Source of the DNA: Bacilli bacterium
Lineage (GTDB): Bacteria; Bacillota_I; Bacilli_A; ML615J-28; CAG-313
Length of the DNA: 33,374 nucleotides
Direction of reading: 5' to 3'
Assembly: GCA_017463365.1 (NCBI GenBank)
Contig: JAFTPH010000048.1
Location: forward strand, 1-33,374
In this document: in pieces, positions 1 through 7,836 of the stretch
Numbering within the stretch: the first letter of the stretch is position 1
How the letters are laid out: each line of letters starts with the position of its first letter
The notes under the pieces: model-generated
Database searches by the model: none
The model's input: only the letters and a program-made list of their open reading frames with translations
What the model was told of the DNA's origin: nothing
Made by a program: the position numbers and the translations under genes

Positions 1-147
1 AAAGCCACAAGGAGGCATACAAATCCACATTCACATTTTTAATATAACAATTTTTTAAAAAATATTCAACAGAAGTTGAAAGAAAGGAAAAAGGTATATT
101 TAAATGACTATTAGATGAGTCAATTATAATATACCAGGAGGGAAAAT
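1..147. other. Left edge: possible tail of an upstream gene plus murE leader
   Basis: The first bases may be the 3' end of a gene cut by the window edge. All three forward frames reach a stop by base 58 (frame 1 at 40-42, frame 3 at 45-47, frame 2 at 56-58), and I cannot tell which, if any, is coding or recognise a product. The rest is AT-rich, with a TTTTTTAAAAAA run at about 51-62 and a TATAAT at 125-130. That hexamer has no good -35 and lies so close to the ribosome binding site (about 136-142) that it may be chance. Confidence 0.3.
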
Positions 148-1581
148 GTGCGAATAAAAGATTTATATCCTAACAACTATATTAAAAATAATCATCGAAT
201 TACAGGAATAAGTGATAATTCACAAGAAATAAAAGAAAATATGATTTTTGTTGGTATAAAAGGTTACACTCTTAATGGTAATGACTTCATTGAAGAAGCA
301 ATTAATAATGGTGCTAAAACAATTATAACTGATTCTTTTTATGAGACTAATAATCAAAAAATAAATGTTATTCAAGTAAATAATTCTAAAAAAGAATTAG
401 CTAATATTTTAAAAAAGATGTATTTCAATAAATTTAAAAATTTAAAATTCATTGGTATTACCGGAACAAGTGGTAAAACAACATGTGTAAGTTTATTATA
501 TCAATTTCTATTATCTAATAATTATAATGTAATCTGTTTTTCAAGTAATGGAAATTATATTAATAAAACGTATTATCCAACTAATAATACAACTTCCAAA
601 ATAACTACTATATACCAAATGATTTTAGATAGCAATATTAAAAAAGGTTATGTTATTCTCGAAATAAGTAGTCAAGCTATATCCGAATTTAGGTTGCATG
701 GTCTTGAATTTGATATTGTATCATTTACCAATATTGATCAAGATCATTTAGATTATCATAAAAATATAACAGATTATGTTTATACTAAAGCACGACTTTT
801 AAATCAAATAAAAAACAATGGTTTAGTCGTTTTCAATAATGATAACAAATATTATAAATTAATAAATGATTTATCAAATAATAAATTATATACCTTTGGT
901 AAAACCAAAGAAGCTGATTTTAATTACGAAATAATTGAATCAGATTTAACAAAAACATTATTTTTTATTAATCATAATTTAGACTTTTATTCTTGTAAAA
1001 CTTCATTAATTGGTGAATTTAATATCCAAAATATTACCAATATTTTTACAATTATAACTTTATTAAATTTAAATATAGATAAGTATTTAGACTTTATTCA
1101 AAATATTAATTATATTGAAGGCAGAATGAATATCTATTATTTTAAAGACCGAACGATAATAATTGATTATGCTCATACAATTAATGCGGTAGAAGAAGCA
1201 TTAAAAACAATTAAACAAAATAGTAATAATAAAATAAAATTAATTATTGGTTGTGGAGGAATGCGAGATCGTTCTAAAAGACCTAAAATTGGGAAACTCG
1301 CATGTTTTTATGCAGATTTTGTATATTTTACCGAAGATAATTCGCGCGGAGAAAATCTAAAAAGGATTTTAAAAGAGATTACTTGTGATTTACTTTCAGA
1401 TAATTATATGATAATTGAATCACGTTTTAAAGCAATCAAAAAAGCTATTATTGATAGTTCGCCAGGTGATATTATTATATTAATGGGAAAAGGTAAAGAA
1501 AAAACAATATGGAATGAAATAGAATATTCTGATTTAGAAATGGTTTTAATGAATATGAAAGAAGAGAAAAAAGATGTTTAA
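148..1581 (+). CDS. murE: UDP-N-acetylmuramyl-tripeptide synthetase (MurE)
   Basis: This Mur ligase adds the third stem-peptide residue (meso-DAP or L-Lys) to UDP-MurNAc-L-Ala-D-Glu in the cytoplasm, using ATP. Of 477 residues, the N-terminal UMAG-binding domain covers about 1-95, the P-loop GTSGKTT is at 106-112, the Lys that is carbamylated in Mur ligases is probably K214 in YTKARLL, and the C-terminal domain carries GCGGMRDRSKRP. The substrate motif, DNPR in DAP-adding enzymes, reads DNSR at 397-400; the kept Arg leans towards DAP, but this is inference. The start is GTG at 148 behind AGGAGGG; an overlapping ATG at 146 stops after three codons. The last 8 bases overlap mraY (ATGTTTAA), suggesting translational coupling. 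Confidence 0.95.
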   Translation: MRIKDLYPNNYIKNNHRITGISDNSQEIKENMIFVGIKGYTLNGNDFIEEAINNGAKTIITDSFYETNNQKINVIQVNNSKKELANILKKMYFNKFKNLKFIGITGTSGKTTCVSLLYQFLLSNNYNVICFSSNGNYINKTYYPTNNTTSKITTIYQMILDSNIKKGYVILEISSQAISEFRLHGLEFDIVSFTNIDQDHLDYHKNITDYVYTKARLLNQIKNNGLVVFNNDNKYYKLINDLSNNKLYTFGKTKEADFNYEIIESDLTKTLFFINHNLDFYSCKTSLIGEFNIQNITNIFTIITLLNLNIDKYLDFIQNINYIEGRMNIYYFKDRTIIIDYAHTINAVEEALKTIKQNSNNKIKLIIGCGGMRDRSKRPKIGKLACFYADFVYFTEDNSRGENLKRILKEITCDLLSDNYMIIESRFKAIKKAIIDSSPGDIIILMGKGKEKTIWNEIEYSDLEMVLMNMKEEKKDV

Positions 1582-2551
1582 TTATTTAAAGAGTGGATTA
1601 ATTATTATCTTTTGTTTAGAAATATTAGCTTATTTTATTTATATTCCTTTACTAAAGAAACAAAAAGTTAAACAAGCTGTAAGAGGCGATGGGCCGAAAA
1701 ATCATTTAAAAAAATCAGGTACCCCAACCATGGGAGGATTAATATTTGGAATATTTATAATATTAGGGTATATAGGAGGATTAAAATTATTAAATGTCCC
1801 AATTAATACTAAAACGACTCTAATAATTATGATTAGTTTAATTGGTTATGGTTTACTAGGTTTTATTGATGATTATCTAATTGTAGTAAAAAAGAATAAC
1901 TTAGGTTTAAAAGCAAATATTAAATTTATAATTCAACTTGTTTTAGCAAGTTTCATTTATTTAATCTTATTAATTAATCATCATCCTAGTACAATTAATA
2001 TCTTTGGATATATTATTGATTTATCATTTATGTATGGCGTATTTTTAATGTTTTTCTTTTCAGCAACCACTAATTCTGTTAATTTAAGTGATGGATTAGA
2101 TGGTCTTGCTAGTGGAATAATTGTAACAATTTTAATAGGTTGTATGTTTTTAGGATATTTTAAAAACAACACTGAAGTGGTAGTTTTATCACTTGTAAGC
2201 ATTGTATCTTTATTAGCATTTATGTTTTTCAATCTAAATCCGGCTAAAATATTTATGGGTAATGTTGGGTCAATGTTTTTAGGTGGTTTGCTTTCAATTA
2301 TCTTTGTGATTTTAGAATGTGAAATATTACTTATTGTAATGGGATTAATTTTAGTAATTGAAACATTAAGTGACATAATTCAAGTAACTTATTTTAAATA
2401 CAGTAAAGGTAAAAGAATATTTAAAATGGCCCCCATTCATCATCATTTAGAATTACTTGAATATTCTGAATGGCAGATCGATTTGATATTTTGGGCATTT
2501 AGTTTAGTTATGTCACTTTTAGGTGTTATTATGGGGGTGCAATTATTTTAA
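1574..2551 (+). CDS. mraY: Phospho-N-acetylmuramoyl-pentapeptide transferase (MraY)
   Basis: MraY is a polytopic membrane enzyme that moves phospho-MurNAc-pentapeptide from UDP to undecaprenyl phosphate, giving lipid I. Its 325 residues match the usual bacterial length. Visible family motifs are KKSGTPTMGG (46-55), the metal-binding Asp pair in GFIDDY (D99, D100), NLSDGLDGLASG (from about 168) and the histidine motif MAPIHHHLE (from about 285). The oddity is FMGNVGS: the family has FMGD-x-GS, and this Asp (D231 in Bacillus subtilis MraY) is one of three aspartates reported as needed for activity. Here residue 230 is Asn, codon AAT at 2261-2263, one base from GAT. Otherwise the gene looks intact. 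It overlaps murE by 8 bases and probably murD by a few. Confidence 0.95.
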   Translation: MFNYLKSGLIIIFCLEILAYFIYIPLLKKQKVKQAVRGDGPKNHLKKSGTPTMGGLIFGIFIILGYIGGLKLLNVPINTKTTLIIMISLIGYGLLGFIDDYLIVVKKNNLGLKANIKFIIQLVLASFIYLILLINHHPSTINIFGYIIDLSFMYGVFLMFFFSATTNSVNLSDGLDGLASGIIVTILIGCMFLGYFKNNTEVVVLSLVSIVSLLAFMFFNLNPAKIFMGNVGSMFLGGLLSIIFVILECEILLIVMGLILVIETLSDIIQVTYFKYSKGKRIFKMAPIHHHLELLEYSEWQIDLIFWAFSLVMSLLGVIMGVQLF

Positions 2552-3804
2552 ATAAAAAATATCTACTCTATGGAAATGGTTTAACTATTCAAAGTATCGA
2601 ACGTTTTTTTATCAAAAAAGAAGTCAAATACCAAATTGTTACATCTAATTATGAAAATATAAATTTATCAGATTTTGATATTGTTATTAAAAGTCCCGGA
2701 ATTCCTTATAATGATGATTTTATTATAAAATTAATTAAGAATAATAAATTGATTATTAGTGATTTAGAATTGTTTTATATCCTCTACCCTAATAGTAAAA
2801 TAATTGGGGTAACAGGAACAAATGGCAAAACAACTACGGTTTTGTTAATCAAAACGATTCTTGATACATTATACAAAGTACATTTAGGTGGTAATATTGG
2901 AATACCGTTATTTGATTTGATGAGTGAAGTAAATTTCGAGAATGAAATAATTTTGATTGAATGTTCAAGTTATATGTTAAAAGACACATATTTATTCCAT
3001 CCTAATATTTTTTTAGTAACTAATATTTATCCCAATCATTTAGATCATCACTTAAATTTTAAAGATTATGTTGAGGCTAAATTAAAAACAATTAAACGAA
3101 TGAAAAATAATGATATATTAATTTATCATCATGATTTAAAAGATTATCAGCAAATAACTGAATTTCAAGGGAATAAACAAGAAGTAGATGATAAAAATAA
3201 TAGGGTTTTAGAAATTAAAAATAATGATATATTTTATCAGGGGCATTTATTAAAATATTTAAAAGGTTATCACAATTTTATTAATTTAAAATTAGCTTTA
3301 GAGGTTGGTAAAGAATTTAAAATTAATTTAGATTCAATAATTGATAATTTAGTTAATTTTAAGGCACCAAGTTTTCGTTTAGAAAAAATATTTGATTCAG
3401 ATAAAGTAAAAATATATAATGATTCAAAATCAACCAATTTTTTATCGTTAATTAGATCGCTTGAATTTTTTAAAGATGATAAATCGTCAATTCATTTGAT
3501 ATTAGGCGGTTTAAAAAGAAAAGAAGATTGGTATGAATTAAAAAATTATTTGTGTAACTTAAAATGTGTTTATGTTTATGGAGAAAATAGATATGCTATT
3601 AAAAAAGTTTTAGATGAAAACAAACAAAAAAATTTTATATTTGAGACATTAGAAGAAACTATTAATGTGTTACAAATAAATAATAACGAAACAAATATTA
3701 TTCTATTTTCTCCTGGGGCTCCTAGTACCGATCAGTATAAAAATTATATTGAACGAGGTATTAAGTTTAATGAATATATTTTAAAAAAGGTAAGATTGAT
3801 TTAA
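2545..3804 (+). CDS. murD: UDP-N-acetylmuramoylalanine--D-glutamate ligase (MurD), probable ATT start
   Basis: MurD adds D-Glu to UDP-MurNAc-L-Ala. The P-loop is GVTGTNGKTT (residues 88-97 from 2545), and the C-terminal SPGAPSTDQYKNYIERG is the MurD version of SPAxASFDxFKNFEERG. The first conventional start, TTG at 2749, lies just before the P-loop and would delete the N-terminal Rossmann-like domain. The frame is open from 2503 and encodes a normal MurD N-terminus (LNKKYLLYGNGLTIQ, later DFDIVIKSPGIP), but has no ATG, GTG, TTG or CTG before 2749. The best start is ATT at 2545, five bases after the Shine-Dalgarno-like GGGGGTG (2533-2539); ATT at 2542 is the alternative. This gives 419 residues, a little short for MurD (about 450). 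The start overlaps the mraY stop. A missing base in the read is also possible. Confidence 0.88.
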   Translation: MLNKKYLLYGNGLTIQSIERFFIKKEVKYQIVTSNYENINLSDFDIVIKSPGIPYNDDFIIKLIKNNKLIISDLELFYILYPNSKIIGVTGTNGKTTTVLLIKTILDTLYKVHLGGNIGIPLFDLMSEVNFENEIILIECSSYMLKDTYLFHPNIFLVTNIYPNHLDHHLNFKDYVEAKLKTIKRMKNNDILIYHHDLKDYQQITEFQGNKQEVDDKNNRVLEIKNNDIFYQGHLLKYLKGYHNFINLKLALEVGKEFKINLDSIIDNLVNFKAPSFRLEKIFDSDKVKIYNDSKSTNFLSLIRSLEFFKDDKSSIHLILGGLKRKEDWYELKNYLCNLKCVYVYGENRYAIKKVLDENKQKNFIFETLEETINVLQINNNETNIILFSPGAPSTDQYKNYIERGIKFNEYILKKVRLI

Positions 3805-3831
3805 AAATAATCAATTTCTTACCTATTTTTT
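3789..3831 (+). terminator. Terminator at the end of murD
   Basis: GGTAAGATTGATT (3789-3801) pairs with AATCAATTTCTTACC (3809-3823), leaving a two-base bulge, and TATTTTTT follows. The left arm contains the last codons of murD. It closes the murE-mraY-murD unit. Confidence 0.75.
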
Positions 3832-3871
3832 GATTTATGTGTTAAAATAAATAAGCGAAAGGATGATTGTT

Positions 3872-5695
3872 ATGAAAATTAAAGAATTAGCAGATTATTG
3901 TTTAAAATGTAAAAATCCTAACTGTGTAAAAGGATGTCCTCTTCATAATGACATCCCAACTATTATGGAATTAGTATCTAATGAACAATATGTAGAAGCT
4001 CATCAAGAACTTTTAAAAACCCAAGTTATTCCTGAATTATGTGGTTTATTATGTGCTCACGATCACCAATGTGAAGGAAAATGTGTTAGAGGAATAAAAG
4101 GTGATCCAGTTGAAATTGGTAATGTTGAATATCTACTAGGTTCAATGTATAAAAATAGTTATTTAGATAATTTAAGTGCTCCAAAGAAAGCTTTAGAACG
4201 TAAATCTGTTGTGATAGTGGGAGCTGGAATTACCGGAATAACAGCAAGCATTATCTTAGCTAGAGCTGGACTTGATGTAACTTTATTCGAAAAAGAAGAT
4301 CGAATTGGTGGTACTGTCGATAAATTTGTTCCAAATTTTAGACATTTGACTAGCGTCTTTACCGATTTTGAACGACATTTAAGAAAATTAAACGTTAATA
4401 TTTGTTTAGGTAAAGAACTAGGAAAAGATGTTACATATGAAGATTTAGAAAAATTTGATTATAAGATTATTGCTACTGGAGCGATGATTCCAACTAATAT
4501 TTGGAATGATCACTATCCATCATGTTTTTATGGTCTTGATATATTAAAAGATTTTAATAAAAACGAATGTACAATTAAAGGCAAAAACATTATTGTTTTA
4601 GGTGCTGGTAATGTCGCAATGGACGTTTCAAGAGCTTTAAAACGTTTAAAGAATAATGTCACAGTTGTTTACCGAAGAACTCTTGCTAATTCACCTGCAT
4701 CAATTCACGAAATTAATGCCGCTAAAAATGACAAAGTTAATTTTGTTGAATTATGGGCTCCAATAAAACCAATTGTTAAAAATGAAGTTTTAGTTGGTTT
4801 ACAAGTCCAAAAAATGCGTTTAGTAGATGATGAAAAAGGTGGACGTAAAAATGTTGTTCCAGTTGAAGGAGCAATTAGTATAATTCCTTGTGATACAATT
4901 GTCATCGCAACAGGCGCAAAAGCAGATAAAACATTTGTAAATAAATATCATATTGATACGAAGAAGAATAGCTATTTAACTTATTATTTTGGTGGAGATT
5001 TTTATACTGGGCCTAAAACAATCGTTGAAGCTATTAAATCTGGTAAAGATATTTCTAATACAATTATTGAAAAAATCAATAAACTTTATCGTTTAAAAGA
5101 TACTATTAAAGATAGTAAAAAGAAGGTCTTTTTTGGCGGATCATTTAATCCTCCAACTATTGCCCATTATAACATTTTAAAACTTTTATCTAATGATTTA
5201 AATGCTAACGTATTGCTTGTCCCTAATGGTGATGATTATCATTACCATAATAAAGAATTACTTACATTTGATCATCGAGTTGAAATGTTAAAATTGATGA
5301 CTAAAGATCTAAAAAATATTGAGATTATAACAAGTGAACAAAATAAAGCCTTTAAAGGCAGCGTTGAAACACTTAAAGAATATAATCATCCATGGTTTGT
5401 AATAGGAGCTGATTCTTTAGCTTATATTACTACTTGGATTGATGCGAAAAAACTAATTCGTCAAAATCGTTTTATTGTTTTAAATCGTGAAGGTTTCGAT
5501 ATTGATTCTATATTCCAAAATGATCGTTTACTTACTTTATACCGTCATCATTTTACAATTATTGATTTTGAATTAGGAGACGTTTCATCTAGTAATTTTA
5601 GATCTACATTTGATGAATCTTTAGTTACTAAAGAAGTTTATAATTATATTATTAATAATAATTTATACAAGGAGGATCAAGATGAACAAGAATAA
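3872..5695 (+). CDS. nadD: Fusion: GltD-like Fe-S/FAD oxidoreductase + nicotinate-nucleotide adenylyltransferase (NadD)
   Basis: This is one 607-residue frame with two enzymes. Residues 1 to about 415 resemble the glutamate synthase small subunit (GltD) family. Eight cysteines (C10, C13, C18, C22, C57, C61, C67, C71) fit two 4Fe-4S clusters; GAGITG (117-122) fits FAD binding and GAGNVAMD (near 245) NAD(P)H binding. Residues from about 416 are NadD, which adenylates nicotinate mononucleotide: GGSFNPPTIAH replaces the usual GGSFDPPHxGH, and VSSSNFR replaces ISSTxxR. No start codon or ribosome binding site precedes the NadD part, so it is made only as a fusion. ATG 3872 was chosen because AAAGGA lies 8 bases upstream; ATG 3863 overlaps that site. 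The gene overlaps nadE by 14 bases. No GltB lies in the window. The electron acceptor is unknown. Confidence 0.9.
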   Translation: MKIKELADYCLKCKNPNCVKGCPLHNDIPTIMELVSNEQYVEAHQELLKTQVIPELCGLLCAHDHQCEGKCVRGIKGDPVEIGNVEYLLGSMYKNSYLDNLSAPKKALERKSVVIVGAGITGITASIILARAGLDVTLFEKEDRIGGTVDKFVPNFRHLTSVFTDFERHLRKLNVNICLGKELGKDVTYEDLEKFDYKIIATGAMIPTNIWNDHYPSCFYGLDILKDFNKNECTIKGKNIIVLGAGNVAMDVSRALKRLKNNVTVVYRRTLANSPASIHEINAAKNDKVNFVELWAPIKPIVKNEVLVGLQVQKMRLVDDEKGGRKNVVPVEGAISIIPCDTIVIATGAKADKTFVNKYHIDTKKNSYLTYYFGGDFYTGPKTIVEAIKSGKDISNTIIEKINKLYRLKDTIKDSKKKVFFGGSFNPPTIAHYNILKLLSNDLNANVLLVPNGDDYHYHNKELLTFDHRVEMLKLMTKDLKNIEIITSEQNKAFKGSVETLKEYNHPWFVIGADSLAYITTWIDAKKLIRQNRFIVLNREGFDIDSIFQNDRLLTLYRHHFTIIDFELGDVSSSNFRSTFDESLVTKEVYNYIINNNLYKEDQDEQE

Positions 5696-7517
5696 ATTTG
5701 TTAAAGTTGGTCTAGTTGTTCCTAAAATTAAACTTGGGGATGCATATTCAAATGCGATTGAAATTGTTAAAATAATTGAAAAAGATAAGAAAAATGCGAT
5801 ATTATTATTTCCAGAATTAACAATTACGGGTTATAGTTTAGGTGATTGGATTTTTAATCGCCAAGTATTAGAAGATGCAAAACTCGCTTTAAAATATATT
5901 TTAGAACATAACGATAATCATTTAATTATTATAGGTTCAGTTTTAGAATTTAATGGTTCTTTATTTGATGTTGCTTATGTTATTCAAGGAAATGATATTT
6001 TAGGAATTGTTCCAAAATATAATTTAAAACGCCATCGCGATTCAAACGAGCCACGCTATTTTAATAGTGGAGCTTGTATTGGATATGAAGAAACTGTTGA
6101 AATAGAAATATTTGATCAAACAGTGCCATTTGGGTCAATGCTTTTCAAGAGTGAAAATGGTGATGTAACATTTGGAGTAGAAATTGGTTGTGATAACCAA
6201 GATGTTCCACCCGTAAATAATTTATTATACCGAAATGGAGCCGAAATTGTTTTCAATTTATCTAGTTCTGCATATAACATCAAAAAGAATGCTAAACTTG
6301 TAAACTTATGTTCAGCAGCAAGCTTAAATGGTTTTGGAGCTTATGTTTACACTTCAACAGGTGTAAGTGAAACAAGTAGTGATGTCTTATTTGATGGTGA
6401 ACAAATTGTATGTTGTAATGGAGAAGTATTACTAAACCAAAATAATTTAGATAACTATAATAGTAAAATTAGTTATGCGGATATCGATTTAGAAGTAATT
6501 AAATATAATCGCTTAATAAGTGGGAATATGTGTTCTAATGATTTACTAGTTTCTGTGTTTGATGATATCTTATATGAAGATTATCATTTAGATTTAGAAT
6601 ATAATAATGCACCATTCATCACAAACGAAGAAGAATCAGATGAAATATTAAAAGTTGTAAGTAATGCCTTATATAATCGTTTAACTTATAGTAAAGCTAA
6701 AGGATTAGTTATTGGTATTAGTGGCGGGCTTGATTCAACTCTTGCTTTATTAATGGCGGTTTACATGTGTGATCGTTTTAATTTAAATCGTAAAATGATT
6801 CATGGTATTACAATGCCTGCGATGGGAACAAGTAGTAAAAGTAAAGATCGTTCAATTAATTTAATGAAAAAATTAGAAATTGATGATCATATTATGGATG
6901 TAAATCTTGAAGTTGGACATCATTTAGATTTAATTGGTCATGATGGGTTAACTAAAGATATTGCTTATGAAAATTCACAAGCTCGATATCGTACTCTTGT
7001 ATTAATGAATTTTGCAAACGCAAATAGTAGTTTAGTTGTTGGTACAGGAGATATGAGTGAAATAGCTTTAGGTTTTGCGACCTTCAATGGTGATCATATG
7101 GCAATGTATAACGTTAATTCAGGAATTCCTAAAACAGCCATTCGTCATTTAACTAGACATTTTATTAAATACTATCCCGAAGTAGCTGAAGAACTTGAAG
7201 ATGTATGTAACGCTATGATTAGTCCTGAACTTGTAAGTAGTGCTCAATCTACTGAAGATTTCTTAGGCAAATATGAAATAAATGACTTTATTTTATATGA
7301 GTTACTAGCAAATGGTTCAAGTAAAGAACGTTTAGTTTTCTTAATGATGGAAGTCTTTAAATTAAATGAAAGTGATGCTGAAACGTATTATGATCGTTTC
7401 TTACGCCGTTTTAAAGCCCAACAATATAAACGTTTAACTGGTCCGGAAGGTATAAAAGTATTCGAAGTTTCTTTATCAGCAAGAAGCGAACTTAAGATGC
7501 CTGGAGACTTATATTAA
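5682..7517 (+). CDS. nadE: Glutamine-dependent NAD+ synthetase (NadE)
   Basis: NadE amidates nicotinic acid adenine dinucleotide to NAD, the step after NadD, using ATP and ammonia released from glutamine. The 611 residues show the two-domain form. The N-terminal nitrilase-type glutaminase has a likely Glu-Lys-Cys triad at E45 (FPELTITGYS), K112 (VPKYNLKRH) and C170 (GVEIGCDNQD). The C-terminal synthetase has the PP-loop SGGLDS at 347-352 and GTGDMSEIALGFATFNGD further on. ATG 5682 lies behind AAGGAGG (5670-5676), inside the end of the GltD-NadD gene. The overlap and consecutive pathway steps argue for coupled expression. No terminator is seen before the valS promoter. Confidence 0.95.
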   Translation: MNKNKFVKVGLVVPKIKLGDAYSNAIEIVKIIEKDKKNAILLFPELTITGYSLGDWIFNRQVLEDAKLALKYILEHNDNHLIIIGSVLEFNGSLFDVAYVIQGNDILGIVPKYNLKRHRDSNEPRYFNSGACIGYEETVEIEIFDQTVPFGSMLFKSENGDVTFGVEIGCDNQDVPPVNNLLYRNGAEIVFNLSSSAYNIKKNAKLVNLCSAASLNGFGAYVYTSTGVSETSSDVLFDGEQIVCCNGEVLLNQNNLDNYNSKISYADIDLEVIKYNRLISGNMCSNDLLVSVFDDILYEDYHLDLEYNNAPFITNEEESDEILKVVSNALYNRLTYSKAKGLVIGISGGLDSTLALLMAVYMCDRFNLNRKMIHGITMPAMGTSSKSKDRSINLMKKLEIDDHIMDVNLEVGHHLDLIGHDGLTKDIAYENSQARYRTLVLMNFANANSSLVVGTGDMSEIALGFATFNGDHMAMYNVNSGIPKTAIRHLTRHFIKYYPEVAEELEDVCNAMISPELVSSAQSTEDFLGKYEINDFILYELLANGSSKERLVFLMMEVFKLNESDAETYYDRFLRRFKAQQYKRLTGPEGIKVFEVSLSARSELKMPGDLY

Positions 7518-7529
7518 TTAACAAAAAAC

Positions 7530-7558
7530 TTGTTAAAAATAACTTATTTTGATATAAT
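7530..7558 (+). promoter_or_regulatory. valS promoter
   Basis: TTGTTA (7530-7535), a 17-base spacer and TATAAT (7553-7558), with the extended -10 TG at 7550-7551. It lies just upstream of the T-box leader, as expected for a T-box operon. Confidence 0.8.
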
Positions 7559-7576
7559 ATCACTGATATTAAAATC

Positions 7577-7818
7577 TAAGAAGAGGAAGAGTAAATTTAT
7601 TAAACTTTTTAGAGAAAGACTGGTTGGTGAAAAGTCTTAAGTTTTTAAATTGAAGGTAGCCTTGGAGATGCCTTAGGGAAATAGTAGTACTTAAGTGCCG
7701 TTCATCAGCGTTAATGATTAATGAAGGGTAAATAGATTTTCTATTTAAACTAAGGTGGTACCGCGAAATTTTCGTCCTTAGAAATGTAACGTAATGTTAT
7801 ATTTTTAAGGACTTTTTT
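7577..7818 (+). ncRNA. T-box leader of valS (specifier GTA, Val), with terminator
   Basis: Stem I contains AGAGA, then GACT-GGTTGGTGAAA-AGTC, the GGTGAA-type apical motif. The likely specifier is GTA (7656-7658) in GAAGGTAGCCTTGGAG, a valine codon that fits the downstream gene. AAATAG-ATTTT-CTATTT near 7731-7747 looks like stem III. The T-box AAGGTGGTACCGCG is at 7752-7765; its TGGT fits an ACCA tRNA end. CCTTAG after it can close the antiterminator. The competing terminator is GTCCTTA (7774-7780) with TAAGGAC (7806-7812) followed by TTTTTT. Uncharged tRNA-Val should favour readthrough into valS and folC. The 7518-7836 gap holds only this leader and its promoter. Confidence 0.95.
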
Positions 7819-7836
7819 AATTGAAAGGAGAAGAAT

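Noticed and set aside
1981-2376. Reverse-strand frame of 131 codons inside mraY
   Set aside because: It is the antisense shadow of a conserved membrane protein gene, with no binding site or family resemblance.
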